A stretch of 6,966 nt of DNA from an archaeon (lineage in GTDB: Archaea > Asgardarchaeota > Hermodarchaeia > Hermodarchaeales > Hermodarchaeaceae). The notes beneath the pieces are model-generated. The model searched no databases, was not told where the DNA came from, and worked only from the letters and a program-made list of their open reading frames with translations. The DNA lies in the NCBI GenBank assembly GCA_016550485.1, contig JABXGV010000321.1, positions 1 to 6,966 on the forward strand, in the 5' to 3' direction. Position numbers and translations under genes: made by a program. This document shows positions 1 through 5,114 of this stretch, in pieces. The stretch's first letter is position 1. Each line of letters starts with the position of its first letter.

Positions 1-755
1 TCCGGCCCTCTAAAGGTCCGCGCTAACAGTAACGACCACGCAAGGTCCTCACGGGCATCGGCAATATGGGCAGCTGTCCAGTCAATCACGTAGGGTGCCC
101 CAGCTTTATCGATGAGGATGTTATTGGGATGGAAGTCACCATGAGTGATGGAGAGCTGCTCACAGGACGCCTGGGTCGAACGCTTCTGAAGCCACGTATG
201 GATTGGGCGGAGGACTTCGAGGTTATAATTATTGATTCTGTCCTCGATTTCGGAGAGGGTGTGACGGATGTAGAGAAAAGGGTCAGTGGCGTCGATTTCC
301 ATTTCATCGAAGTTGAAGGGCTGCCATGCCAAGCGGTGTAGGCGGAGGAATAGGTCACCAAACAGGCTGATCAGCTCCGAATGTTGGTCAGGTGACCCCG
401 ATCTGAACAGCTGGTCCATCGTGGACCCCTCAATCAAATCCATGAGGATGAAAGGCATCCCCACTGGATCCGCTTTGGTTTCCACTAGATGCACCTTCGG
501 AACAGGATACCCTAGCTCGTAGAGCGTGCGAATCACTTGAAATTCATGGCTGGCTCTGCGGGTTCCTAGACACCCTGGGAACATGCGGATAATGATTTTC
601 TGGGACACGGCTTCATCATGTGATGTGTAGTCCCAGGTGAACCCATGAATTCGGGTTTCCCACCCCTCCCCGACTGAGCGGAAATCACGAATCGCTACCT
701 TCTGGTGCTCAGGGAACCGCCGTTGGAGATACGCTAGTAGCTTTGATTGAACCAT
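1..755 (-). CDS. APH/choline-kinase-like phosphotransferase, C-terminus cut by window edge
   Basis: I translated the minus strand by hand from an ATG at 755-753. The frame stays open for 251 codons to the left edge, so the 3' end is missing. The protein has the layout of the aminoglycoside phosphotransferase (APH, PF01636) kinase fold. The N-lobe strand KIIIRMF is at 53-59, with Arg57 near where the ATP-binding Lys/Arg usually sits. A helix-C-like Glu71 lies in HEFQVIRTL, and the hinge is MDLIEG at 105-110. The catalytic loop HGDFHPNN is at 205-212 (Brenner-type HGDxxxxN). The metal-binding IDW is at 224-226, followed by EDLAW at 236-240. Both catalytic Asp residues and the Asn are intact, so it is probably an active ATP-dependent small-molecule kinase in the cytoplasm. 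The substrate cannot be read from the sequence: the family covers antibiotics, sugars, choline and amino-acid-like substrates, so resistance should not be assumed. There is no Shine-Dalgarno; a T-rich TATA-like box near 777-786 would fit a leaderless message. Confidence 0.9.
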   Translation of the reverse strand, partial: MVQSKLLAYLQRRFPEHQKVAIRDFRSVGEGWETRIHGFTWDYTSHDEAVSQKIIIRMFPGCLGTRRASHEFQVIRTLYELGYPVPKVHLVETKADPVGMPFILMDLIEGSTMDQLFRSGSPDQHSELISLFGDLFLRLHRLAWQPFNFDEMEIDATDPFLYIRHTLSEIEDRINNYNLEVLRPIHTWLQKRSTQASCEQLSITHGDFHPNNILIDKAGAPYVIDWTAAHIADAREDLAWSLLLARTFRGP

Positions 756-763
756 GCCAACGG

Positions 764-853
764 TTAGAGAAATGCATCATAAAAATCCACGCATACAACC
801 CTCAGCACCTCCACATCTCTGGCATCGGATTCAGGCTCATTATAGTATTGGTT
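764..853 (-). pseudogene. Short remnant resembling the C-terminal tail of the DUF3788 gene
   Basis: On the minus strand a short open stretch between in-frame stops (TAA at 856-854 and TAA at 766-764) encodes ESDARDVEVL starting at 832. The DUF3788 gene downstream ends with ESDARDVEALLLVK. The DNA of the shared part (803-832 against 1522-1551) matches at 26 of 30 bases. Three of the four differences fall at third codon positions and the fourth changes Val to Ala. After the match the reading frame continues for 12 unrelated or weakly related residues and stops. No start codon with an upstream signal is visible and nothing else of DUF3788 is recognisable. I read it as the relic of a duplicated or decayed paralogue. 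It could also be a short repeat dispersed in this genome. Confidence 0.4.
776..787 (-). promoter_or_regulatory. TATA-like box for the APH-family kinase gene
   Basis: The minus strand reads GATTTTTATGA here, centred about 27 bases ahead of the ATG at 755. That is the archaeal TATA-to-start distance, so transcription would begin at or next to the start codon, giving a leaderless message. This agrees with the lack of a Shine-Dalgarno. It is inferred from position and base composition only. Confidence 0.35.
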
Positions 854-860
854 TTAAATA
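852..860 (+). promoter_or_regulatory. TATA box for the V4R-like gene
   Basis: TTTTAAATA is a good match to an archaeal TATA box. It predicts transcription starting near 883-887, about 15-19 bases ahead of the ATG at 902. The surrounding sequence is AT-rich and non-coding on this strand. The box overlaps the upstream edge of the DUF3788-like remnant. Confidence 0.5.
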
Positions 861-901
861 ATCACAATTATATTAGGACTAACTCCTGCATTGCCTTTTG
901 A

Positions 902-1420
902 ATGAGGGTGAATCAAGTGGGTCCTTTATCAGAAATACAGGTACGATTTCGTGAGATGGTCTTTAACATAAACAATGCTGCCATGGTTGAGGCACTCTAT
1001 GAACTGGGTATACACCCCAATATTGTGACCACGTTGGTCTCGGCGCGTTACGACGGACTACGGGAGGTTCTGTTCCGGCTTCTCGGAGCGGCGCTTGCAG
1101 CTGCTGGAGATCAACAAGAACTACCAGGTGATATTCCCTCCATCGTCGTATTCCTGTCACAGCTAGCGACGCAAGGAGGGCTTACAGGACCCGTTGTCAC
1201 CTCTGATGTCTCCGACTCGGGGTTTACTTATGTTATAGAGAACTGTATGTTCTCGACGACACGAGATATCCTGGTCGAAAAACGCCCTGGAATCCTACCC
1301 CCCTGTTTCATAACAAGCTTAATCGCTGGAATGATTCATACCGCGATGAAAAAGACAGTACGAATCGAGTCACAGGAAATCATCGACGGAAAATGTAAGC
1401 TTAGAGCTATTGTAGTGTAA
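902..1420 (+). CDS. V4R/Bet3-fold-like small-molecule-binding protein (tentative)
   Basis: This encodes 172 residues. The N-terminal half (about 20-90) is helical with an alanine-rich segment near 61-69. The C-terminal half has the pattern seen in V4R (4-vinyl-reductase-like, Bet3-fold) domains: a strand ending in ENC (Cys115), a loop with PPC (Cys135), a Gly-containing helix at 138-150, then a strand with Glu156 and a final IIDGKCKLRAIVV (Cys165). V4R domains typically bind hydrophobic ligands or metals and act as sensors or chaperones. Here the domain has no attached DNA-binding or enzymatic partner and no signal peptide or membrane segment, so it is probably cytoplasmic. The start is the ATG at 902, placed about 17 bases after the predicted transcription start; GTG at 908 and 917 are in-frame alternatives. 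The gene converges on DUF3788, and DUF3788-like sequence lies on both sides. The family call rests on pattern memory alone and may be wrong; that it is a gene is more certain. Confidence 0.6.
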   Translation: MRVNQVGPLSEIQVRFREMVFNINNAAMVEALYELGIHPNIVTTLVSARYDGLREVLFRLLGAALAAAGDQQELPGDIPSIVVFLSQLATQGGLTGPVVTSDVSDSGFTYVIENCMFSTTRDILVEKRPGILPPCFITSLIAGMIHTAMKKTVRIESQEIIDGKCKLRAIVV

Positions 1421-1424
1421 GCTC

Positions 1425-1447
1425 ACTAAGAGAATCACTTAGTTCTC
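1425..1447 (+). repeat. Overlapping short inverted repeats after the V4R-like gene
   Basis: ACTAAG (1425-1430) can pair with CTTAGT (1438-1443), and GAGAA (1430-1434) with TTCTC (1443-1447), so the two stems exclude each other. The position just after the stop codon suggests a 3'-end structure. The stems are short and no T-run follows, so a terminator role is weak. Confidence 0.25.
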
Positions 1448-1480
1448 AATTTGCTGGTCAGGCGTTTATAGAACGATGAT

Positions 1481-1494
1481 TGATAATCTTATCA
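1481..1494. repeat. Perfect 14-base palindrome spanning the DUF3788 stop codon
   Basis: TGATAATCTTATCA is a perfect inverted repeat (arms TGATAA/TTATCA, two-base centre). Its right end contains the TGA stop of the minus-strand DUF3788 gene. It lies where two transcription units converge, so it could be a weak 3'-end hairpin or protein site. With AT-rich 6-bp arms, chance is also possible. Confidence 0.3.
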
Positions 1495-1917
1495 CCGAGG
1501 TGGTGGCATCTTTACCAACAGCAGCGCCTCCACATCCCTAGCATCCGATTCGCTGTTCACTGGGATGAAGAGCCAACGCCCATCGCGCAGCTGAGGGGAC
1601 TCCCGCAACATAAGCGATACCTTCTCCCCGAGTTCGAGCTGGAGAGCACGCTCAGCTTGTGCCTTGCTGAGGACGACCTGTATGATGATGTGTTCCTTCT
1701 GGGGGTAGAAGGCTGTCAGCGACCTGCCCCTGTATTTGTAGCGGAACCCCCAGCCATACCCGGCTGGGCCCCAGGTGCTCCAGACGCCCTCTGCTTGGTA
1801 GGTCTTCTCGACGAAGTGGGTCAGACGCTTCCAGAGGGAGAAGCAAGAGCCTAGGGCTAATTGGATTTCCGCTGGTGCCGGTGGGTGTGTGCGGTCCTTA
1901 TCACTTCGCGTAGTCAT
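1492..1917 (-). CDS. DUF3788 family protein
   Basis: This encodes 141 residues from the ATG at 1917. I chose that start because GGAAGAAGG (1932-1924), a strong Shine-Dalgarno, sits six bases ahead of it; an in-frame GTG at 1938 would add seven residues but would place the ribosome site inside the gene. The protein follows the DUF3788 (PF12663) pattern throughout. An N-terminal helix contains Leu28-Trp29 and is followed by FVEKTY at 35-40. YGWGFRY is at 54-60, a strand block TAFYP at 68-72, then IIIQVVLSK at 77-85. RDGRWLFIPV is at 111-120, and the tail DARDVEALLLVKMPP at 125-139. Length matches the family, and it is soluble with no signal peptide. The biochemical role of DUF3788 is not known to me. 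It diverges from the Lrp-like regulator gene, so that regulator may control it. A fragment of its 3' end is duplicated at 764-853. Confidence 0.88.
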   Translation of the reverse strand: MTTRSDKDRTHPPAPAEIQLALGSCFSLWKRLTHFVEKTYQAEGVWSTWGPAGYGWGFRYKYRGRSLTAFYPQKEHIIIQVVLSKAQAERALQLELGEKVSLMLRESPQLRDGRWLFIPVNSESDARDVEALLLVKMPPPR

Positions 1918-1923
1918 CGGGTA

Positions 1924-1932
1924 CCTTCTTCC
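1924..1932 (-). promoter_or_regulatory. Shine-Dalgarno that decides the DUF3788 start
   Basis: The minus strand reads GGAAGAAGG, with six bases (TACCCG) to the ATG at 1917. It overlaps the reading frame of the longer GTG-initiated version, which argues for the shorter 141-residue protein. Confidence 0.6.
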
Positions 1933-1977
1933 ACACACGACTATTATGTTTTTGGCGAAGAACCGTCACTATGAGAA

Positions 1978-1986
1978 CTTTTAAGC
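1978..1986 (-). promoter_or_regulatory. Possible TATA box for DUF3788
   Basis: The minus strand reads GCTTAAAAG. It would place transcription near 1955, giving a leader of about 40 bases that holds the Shine-Dalgarno at 1932-1924. The gap to the divergent regulator gene is only 136 bases, so both promoters must lie here. Composition-based only. Confidence 0.35.
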
Positions 1987-2053
1987 AAAATCAACGCATT
2001 TTTCCCCCTACAGAACCTAATACACTTGTCGGGTCCGAAACGAATCTTATGGA

Positions 2054-3064
2054 GTGATAAGGCTGTCTACCAGGAAAGTTAAGCTAGATACGCTTAACAA
2101 GCAAATACTCCTCGAATTACTGGGGAACTGTCGTCTATCCTACGGGGAGCTTGGTAAACGCTTGGGTGCGGGTTCCCAAACCATTCGAAGACGGTTGAAG
2201 AGGCTCATCACAGCGAAGGTGATCGTCGACTTCAATCTCATCCCTACTCCCGCGTTCTTTGGTGAAGATGAGGTTATGTTGTTAGTTAAGGTAGACGGTT
2301 ACCACTCTGAATCCACGCTCCTTGAGGTTATCGGGGCGCACCCGCGCATATACTTTGGTCACACTGACTTGGATGGCCCGTTACGTTTCTTCGCACACTT
2401 CCTCAACACTACAGAACTCGCAGAGATTGGACGCTACTGCCGCCAGCAACATGGAGTCAAATCCGTTGAATCTCATATCCTCCTCCGAGAGCCCGGCCGA
2501 AAGTGCCGCCTGACGTCCACTGACCTGAAAATCCTCAAATGGTTCTGGCCCAATCCTCGCCTTAGCTACAGGGAACTCGCACGTGTAAGTGGCTCTTCTT
2601 CGCGGCGCATACGAAGCCTGGTGAAGAAAATCCTACATCCCGACGGGGCAATTCCCCCACGTTTCTACCACAGCGCGTCTGTGAGCCAATACGCTATGAA
2701 CAGTGCTCCTTTCATCGCCACTATCAGCTTCCACATCAGCTCTACCACTACTAATCACACGGGGTGCGTTCTAAAAATCCACTACAACGATGTGACCACC
2801 GACCGCTTCGAAGTGACTCGATGGCTCCAACGCCAATTCCCAGACGAATACTGGTACTCGTATGCCTCTGCTTCAGCCCCGGTGTCCTTCCATCTCTTCA
2901 CCGTCGACAAAATCGACCGTCTCGACCCTGTCCTCGATGACATCAGGCAGTCCCCACACATCACCCACGCTGAGGCACTGATTCCCCAACAATGCCGGTC
3001 CTTCTCACCTACCTACGCAGAGGTCCAGCTAGAAAAACTCATCCACCAAACCCCAGTTCGTTAA
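2054..3064 (+). CDS. Lrp/AsnC-like transcriptional regulator with two HTH units
   Basis: This encodes 336 residues from a GTG at 2054; an ATG five bases upstream runs at once into a stop, and no earlier in-frame start is visible. The first winged HTH is at about 11-58 (LDTLNKQILLELL, then LSYGELGKRLG and a recognition helix SQTIRRRLKRL). An alpha/beta ligand or oligomerisation domain resembling RAM follows at about 73-147 (EVMLLVKVDGYHS to VESHILLRE). A second HTH lies at about 155-193 (STDLKILKWF, LSYRELARVSG, SSRRIRSLVKKI), followed by another alpha/beta segment at about 215-312. The two halves thus look like a tandem duplication; typical Lrp proteins are about 150 residues with one HTH. 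The role would be DNA binding, perhaps modulated by a small molecule. Candidate targets are its neighbours: divergent DUF3788 and the downstream membrane gene, whose promoter carries a palindrome. The effector is unknown. Confidence 0.88.
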   Translation: MIRLSTRKVKLDTLNKQILLELLGNCRLSYGELGKRLGAGSQTIRRRLKRLITAKVIVDFNLIPTPAFFGEDEVMLLVKVDGYHSESTLLEVIGAHPRIYFGHTDLDGPLRFFAHFLNTTELAEIGRYCRQQHGVKSVESHILLREPGRKCRLTSTDLKILKWFWPNPRLSYRELARVSGSSSRRIRSLVKKILHPDGAIPPRFYHSASVSQYAMNSAPFIATISFHISSTTTNHTGCVLKIHYNDVTTDRFEVTRWLQRQFPDEYWYSYASASAPVSFHLFTVDKIDRLDPVLDDIRQSPHITHAEALIPQQCRSFSPTYAEVQLEKLIHQTPVR

Positions 3065-3126
3065 CAGTCATAGTGTCTTGTTATCGTAAATCTTGCTCCA
3101 AGGGATTCATTGGTTTTTGATATAAC

Positions 3127-3143
3127 ACGGAGGTTTCCTCCGT
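3127..3143. promoter_or_regulatory. Perfect palindrome, candidate operator ahead of the membrane-protein gene
   Basis: ACGGAGGTTTCCTCCGT has perfect 7-bp arms around a TTT centre. It sits six bases upstream of a TATA-like box (3150-3158) and 63 bases after the stop of the two-HTH regulator. That is where an archaeal activator or repressor would bind. It is GC-rich in an AT-rich spacer, which makes chance less likely. No T-run follows on the plus strand, so an intrinsic terminator is less likely, although RNA from the regulator gene could fold here. Confidence 0.5.
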
Positions 3144-3149
3144 AAAAGA

Positions 3150-3158
3150 TTAAATAAT
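3150..3158 (+). promoter_or_regulatory. TATA box for the membrane-protein gene
   Basis: TTAAATAAT lies in an AT-rich spacer. It predicts a transcription start near 3180, about 30 bases ahead of the GTG at 3212. The leader would hold GGAG (3200-3203), a Shine-Dalgarno about eight bases from the start. Confidence 0.45.
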
Positions 3159-3211
3159 ACAATTAACAAAGCAATGAACATATCCCAATTAAGTCTTCGG
3201 AGTTCAAAATT

Positions 3212-3766
3212 GTGACAGATAAAGATGAACGAGAATTCAAATCGGCTGCCAAGTTTGTACGAAAACACTGGAAAATGACACTGGCAATGGCCCTAGGTGT
3301 TGTCCTGGCTGTAATCGTCGGGGCATATGTGTTCTTCTGGTATGCAGCCCTAGCCCAAGCGACCACCCTCGTACCAACGACAATCGGAGCATGGTCCGTC
3401 GCCCACTTCTTCGCCTTTTGCATAAATCTGCTGATCTGGGAGCTCATCTTCGTTGCTACATGGCTAATCCCCTTCTTCATCATAGTGTTCGTCCTGTGGT
3501 GGAGGAAACTCACCCCTGAGGAACAGAAAGAGTATCAAGGCGGAAGACGCCGGAGAACCGCAAGCGAAGGTGGCGGCTGCTCATTTATCATAGCCGTGTT
3601 TTGGTTAATCATTGTGTGGATTCAGGGCAAATGGACTCTTCCCCTGAATTCATGGACCTTCAATGATTGGATAATTACGTGGCTAACGGCGTTTCTGTGG
3701 GGACTAGTGCCCATCGCAATCATCGCTTTGATCTTTCTAGCTTATGCCTTTACACGTAAGGACTAG
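3212..3766 (+). CDS. Unnamed four-helix membrane protein
   Basis: This encodes 184 residues from a GTG at 3212, with a CGGAG ribosome site just upstream. The short charged N-terminus (MTDKDEREFK) is probably cytoplasmic. Hydrophobic segments lie at about 22-45, 66-97 (long, perhaps a kinked helix or a tight hairpin), 122-139 and 152-178. A strongly basic hydrophilic loop between them, at 98-121, contains GGRRRRTASEGGG. The protein ends in the short charged tail TRKD. It is tryptophan-rich near the membrane borders. No enzymatic or transporter motif is visible and I do not recognise the family; it resembles hypothetical archaeal membrane proteins. It follows the Lrp-like regulator in the same direction but has its own promoter signals and a palindrome upstream, so it may be a regulated target rather than a simple operon partner. 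Confidence 0.8.
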   Translation: MTDKDEREFKSAAKFVRKHWKMTLAMALGVVLAVIVGAYVFFWYAALAQATTLVPTTIGAWSVAHFFAFCINLLIWELIFVATWLIPFFIIVFVLWWRKLTPEEQKEYQGGRRRRTASEGGGCSFIIAVFWLIIVWIQGKWTLPLNSWTFNDWIITWLTAFLWGLVPIAIIALIFLAYAFTRKD

Positions 3767-3791
3767 GAACAAATATCACAACGTCGCAGAT

Positions 3792-3881
3792 GCGGGGCTT
3801 AATGCATTCCACTCAACTCATCCACAGAACCAGATAGCAGGGGTTCCGGTACACCTTTCGCCCCGCTTCTACTCTTTTTTT
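3792..3881 (+). terminator. Probable 3' end of the membrane-protein transcript
   Basis: GCGGGGC (3792-3798) pairs perfectly with GCCCCGC (3860-3866), and a T7 run follows at 3875-3881. Archaeal termination depends mainly on T-runs, so the T7 is the stronger evidence. GGGG at 3840-3843 can instead pair with CCCC at 3861-3864, making a tighter hairpin. The distance from the stop codon is about 110 bases. Confidence 0.45.
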
Positions 3882-3948
3882 AAGACCGTTTTAAGCGGAT
3901 ATCAAACCGAACAGGAGCCCAAATCCTTGAATAGATAGGGTTCCCAAG

Positions 3949-3980
3949 AAAAAAATGACGGGGGTGAAGGCGGCTCCCCT
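3949..3980 (-). terminator. Probable terminator of the acetamidase-TPR operon
   Basis: On the minus strand GGGG (3979-3976) and CCCC (3964-3961) can form a short G/C stem with an 11-base loop. A run of seven T (3955-3949) follows after five bases. It lies about 150 bases after the TPR stop codon. The stem is short, but the T7 alone is a plausible archaeal terminator. Confidence 0.45.
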
Positions 3981-4127
3981 ATGTTTGGGTGAGTATGCTG
4001 AGTATGAAGATTCTACTCATAATCATTCATTCCATCGCTGTGATACTCCATTCAAAAATCCTCGAAGTACCTGTGTGATGCTTCCATTTATGTCCTGGAC
4101 TTGCCGCTAATACCGCAGAAGGAGTGG

Positions 4128-5114
4128 TTAGTTAGGAGAAGTCCCTTGGAGTCGTTTGAGCCCTTCTGATGCTTGTTTGTTGCCTGGGTCCGCGACGAGG
4201 GCACGGTGGTAGCAGGCGATGGCTTCTTCAGTGTCCCCGAGAGCTTCATGGGTGGCGCCCATTCCTACCAAGCAGTCAGCTCTCTCGGTGAGGAGGGTGA
4301 GGGCCTGGCGATATCGGGTTAGAGCTTCTCGGTATTGTTTCAGCTCGTGAAGAACTTCTGCCTGGCTGTGGAGTTCGATGCCGTGGCCTTCTCGGTCACC
4401 CAAGTCCTGGAGTAGCTCACCGGCCTTTTCGAAGTAAGCGAGGCTTTCCTGGTATCGTCGGAGTGCTTGGTGAGCGAGTCCTAGGTAGTGGAGGGCGAGG
4501 GCTTCGCCGCCCCTGTCGCCACACGACTGGAGAATTTCCAGAGCCTTCTTGAGAGTATCGAGCGCGTCTTCTTGCTTACCCCACTCGTGATACAATATAC
4601 CGATGTTGCAGAAAGTGTTGCCCAGACCATGCTGGTCATCTATTTCTTGCAGAATCCAGAGGGCCTGCAGATAGTGTAGGAGTGACTCCTGGTGTTGCCC
4701 GAGTTTCAGGTAGGCGAGTCCGAGGTTGTTGAGGGCAAAAGCTTCGCCCCTATGGTCTCGGGCTTCCCGGGCGATTTGGAGGGCTTGTAGGAAGTGGTCC
4801 CGCCCCGTCGTGTATTGGCGGAGGTGGTGGTGGACGAGTCCGAGTTCGTTTAGCACGGCGCCTTCGGCACGGCGGTTACCTAGGGTTCGGAAACAATCCA
4901 GTACTACGGTGAACAGCTCAAGGGCCTGGTCTAGCTGGAGATGCTGGCTGTGCAGTTGGGCTTGATAGTAAAGGGTGTGGGTGATTTGCTGTAGGGGTTG
5001 TTCTAGCTTGGACCGGGCTTCCGTATCGCCAGTACGATATTGCTCTAACAATTGTGTGCACTGTTGGAGGAGTTGGGTAAGTTCGTCTTTGCCTGCAGGA
5101 ATCACTATATTCAC
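4128..5114 (-). CDS. Tetratricopeptide (TPR) repeat protein, 40-residue repeat type
   Basis: This encodes 328 residues from a GTG at 5114 that overlaps the acetamidase stop by four bases (GTGA), so translation is probably coupled. After an N-terminal helical lead (about 10-45), repeats with a 40-residue period run from about 42 to 312. The best units start near 83, 123, 163, 203 and 243, with a pattern like GEAxALNNLGLAYxxLGQxxESLxxYxQAL followed by a Gly/Asp-Arg turn (GNR, GDR). A last 34-residue-type unit is at 279-312 (GATHEALGDTEEAIACYHRAL). The 40-residue spacing is that of the LGN/kinesin-light-chain style of TPR. There is no signal peptide, membrane segment, catalytic domain or NTPase, so it should act as a cytoplasmic peptide-binding scaffold. 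Its partner may be the acetamidase made from the same message. The gene is probably the last of the operon, with a likely terminator at 3980-3949. Confidence 0.9.
   Translation of the reverse strand: MNIVIPAGKDELTQLLQQCTQLLEQYRTGDTEARSKLEQPLQQITHTLYYQAQLHSQHLQLDQALELFTVVLDCFRTLGNRRAEGAVLNELGLVHHHLRQYTTGRDHFLQALQIAREARDHRGEAFALNNLGLAYLKLGQHQESLLHYLQALWILQEIDDQHGLGNTFCNIGILYHEWGKQEDALDTLKKALEILQSCGDRGGEALALHYLGLAHQALRRYQESLAYFEKAGELLQDLGDREGHGIELHSQAEVLHELKQYREALTRYRQALTLLTERADCLVGMGATHEALGDTEEAIACYHRALVADPGNKQASEGLKRLQGTSPN

Larger units (their letters stand above)
3767..4127. other. Gene-free stretch between two converging genes
   Basis: I see no convincing gene in these 361 bases. A 64-codon plus-strand frame starting at 3744 inside the membrane gene has low-complexity, gene-unlike content. 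A 27-codon hydrophobic frame at 3995-4078 is too short to support. The region instead holds 3'-end elements: a GC-rich inverted repeat followed by T7 for the plus-strand gene, and a G/C hairpin followed by T7 on the minus strand for the TPR gene. TGAGTA (3999-4004) and TACTCA (4014-4019) form another small inverted repeat, with a nearby copy GAGTATG at 3991-3997. It reads as two transcription units meeting tail to tail. Confidence 0.6.

Noticed and set aside
66..522. Several plus- and minus-strand frames at the left edge
   Set aside because: They are out of frame with the APH kinase, whose catalytic motifs are unmistakable in one continuous minus-strand frame.
1480..1854. 124-codon plus-strand frame opposite DUF3788
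   Set aside because: The minus-strand frame has the family pattern and a strong ribosome site, so this one is its antisense shadow.
3744..3938. 64-codon plus-strand frame overlapping the end of the membrane gene
   Set aside because: It overlaps a well-supported gene, has no ribosome site and lacks hydrophobic or domain-like patterning. The region also holds terminator-like elements.
3995..4078. 27-codon hydrophobic frame (starts MLSMKILL) with a GGTGA-like sequence ahead
   Set aside because: It is too short to separate from chance, no promoter is visible, and the hydrophobicity comes from AT-rich codons. It might be revisited if relatives conserve it.
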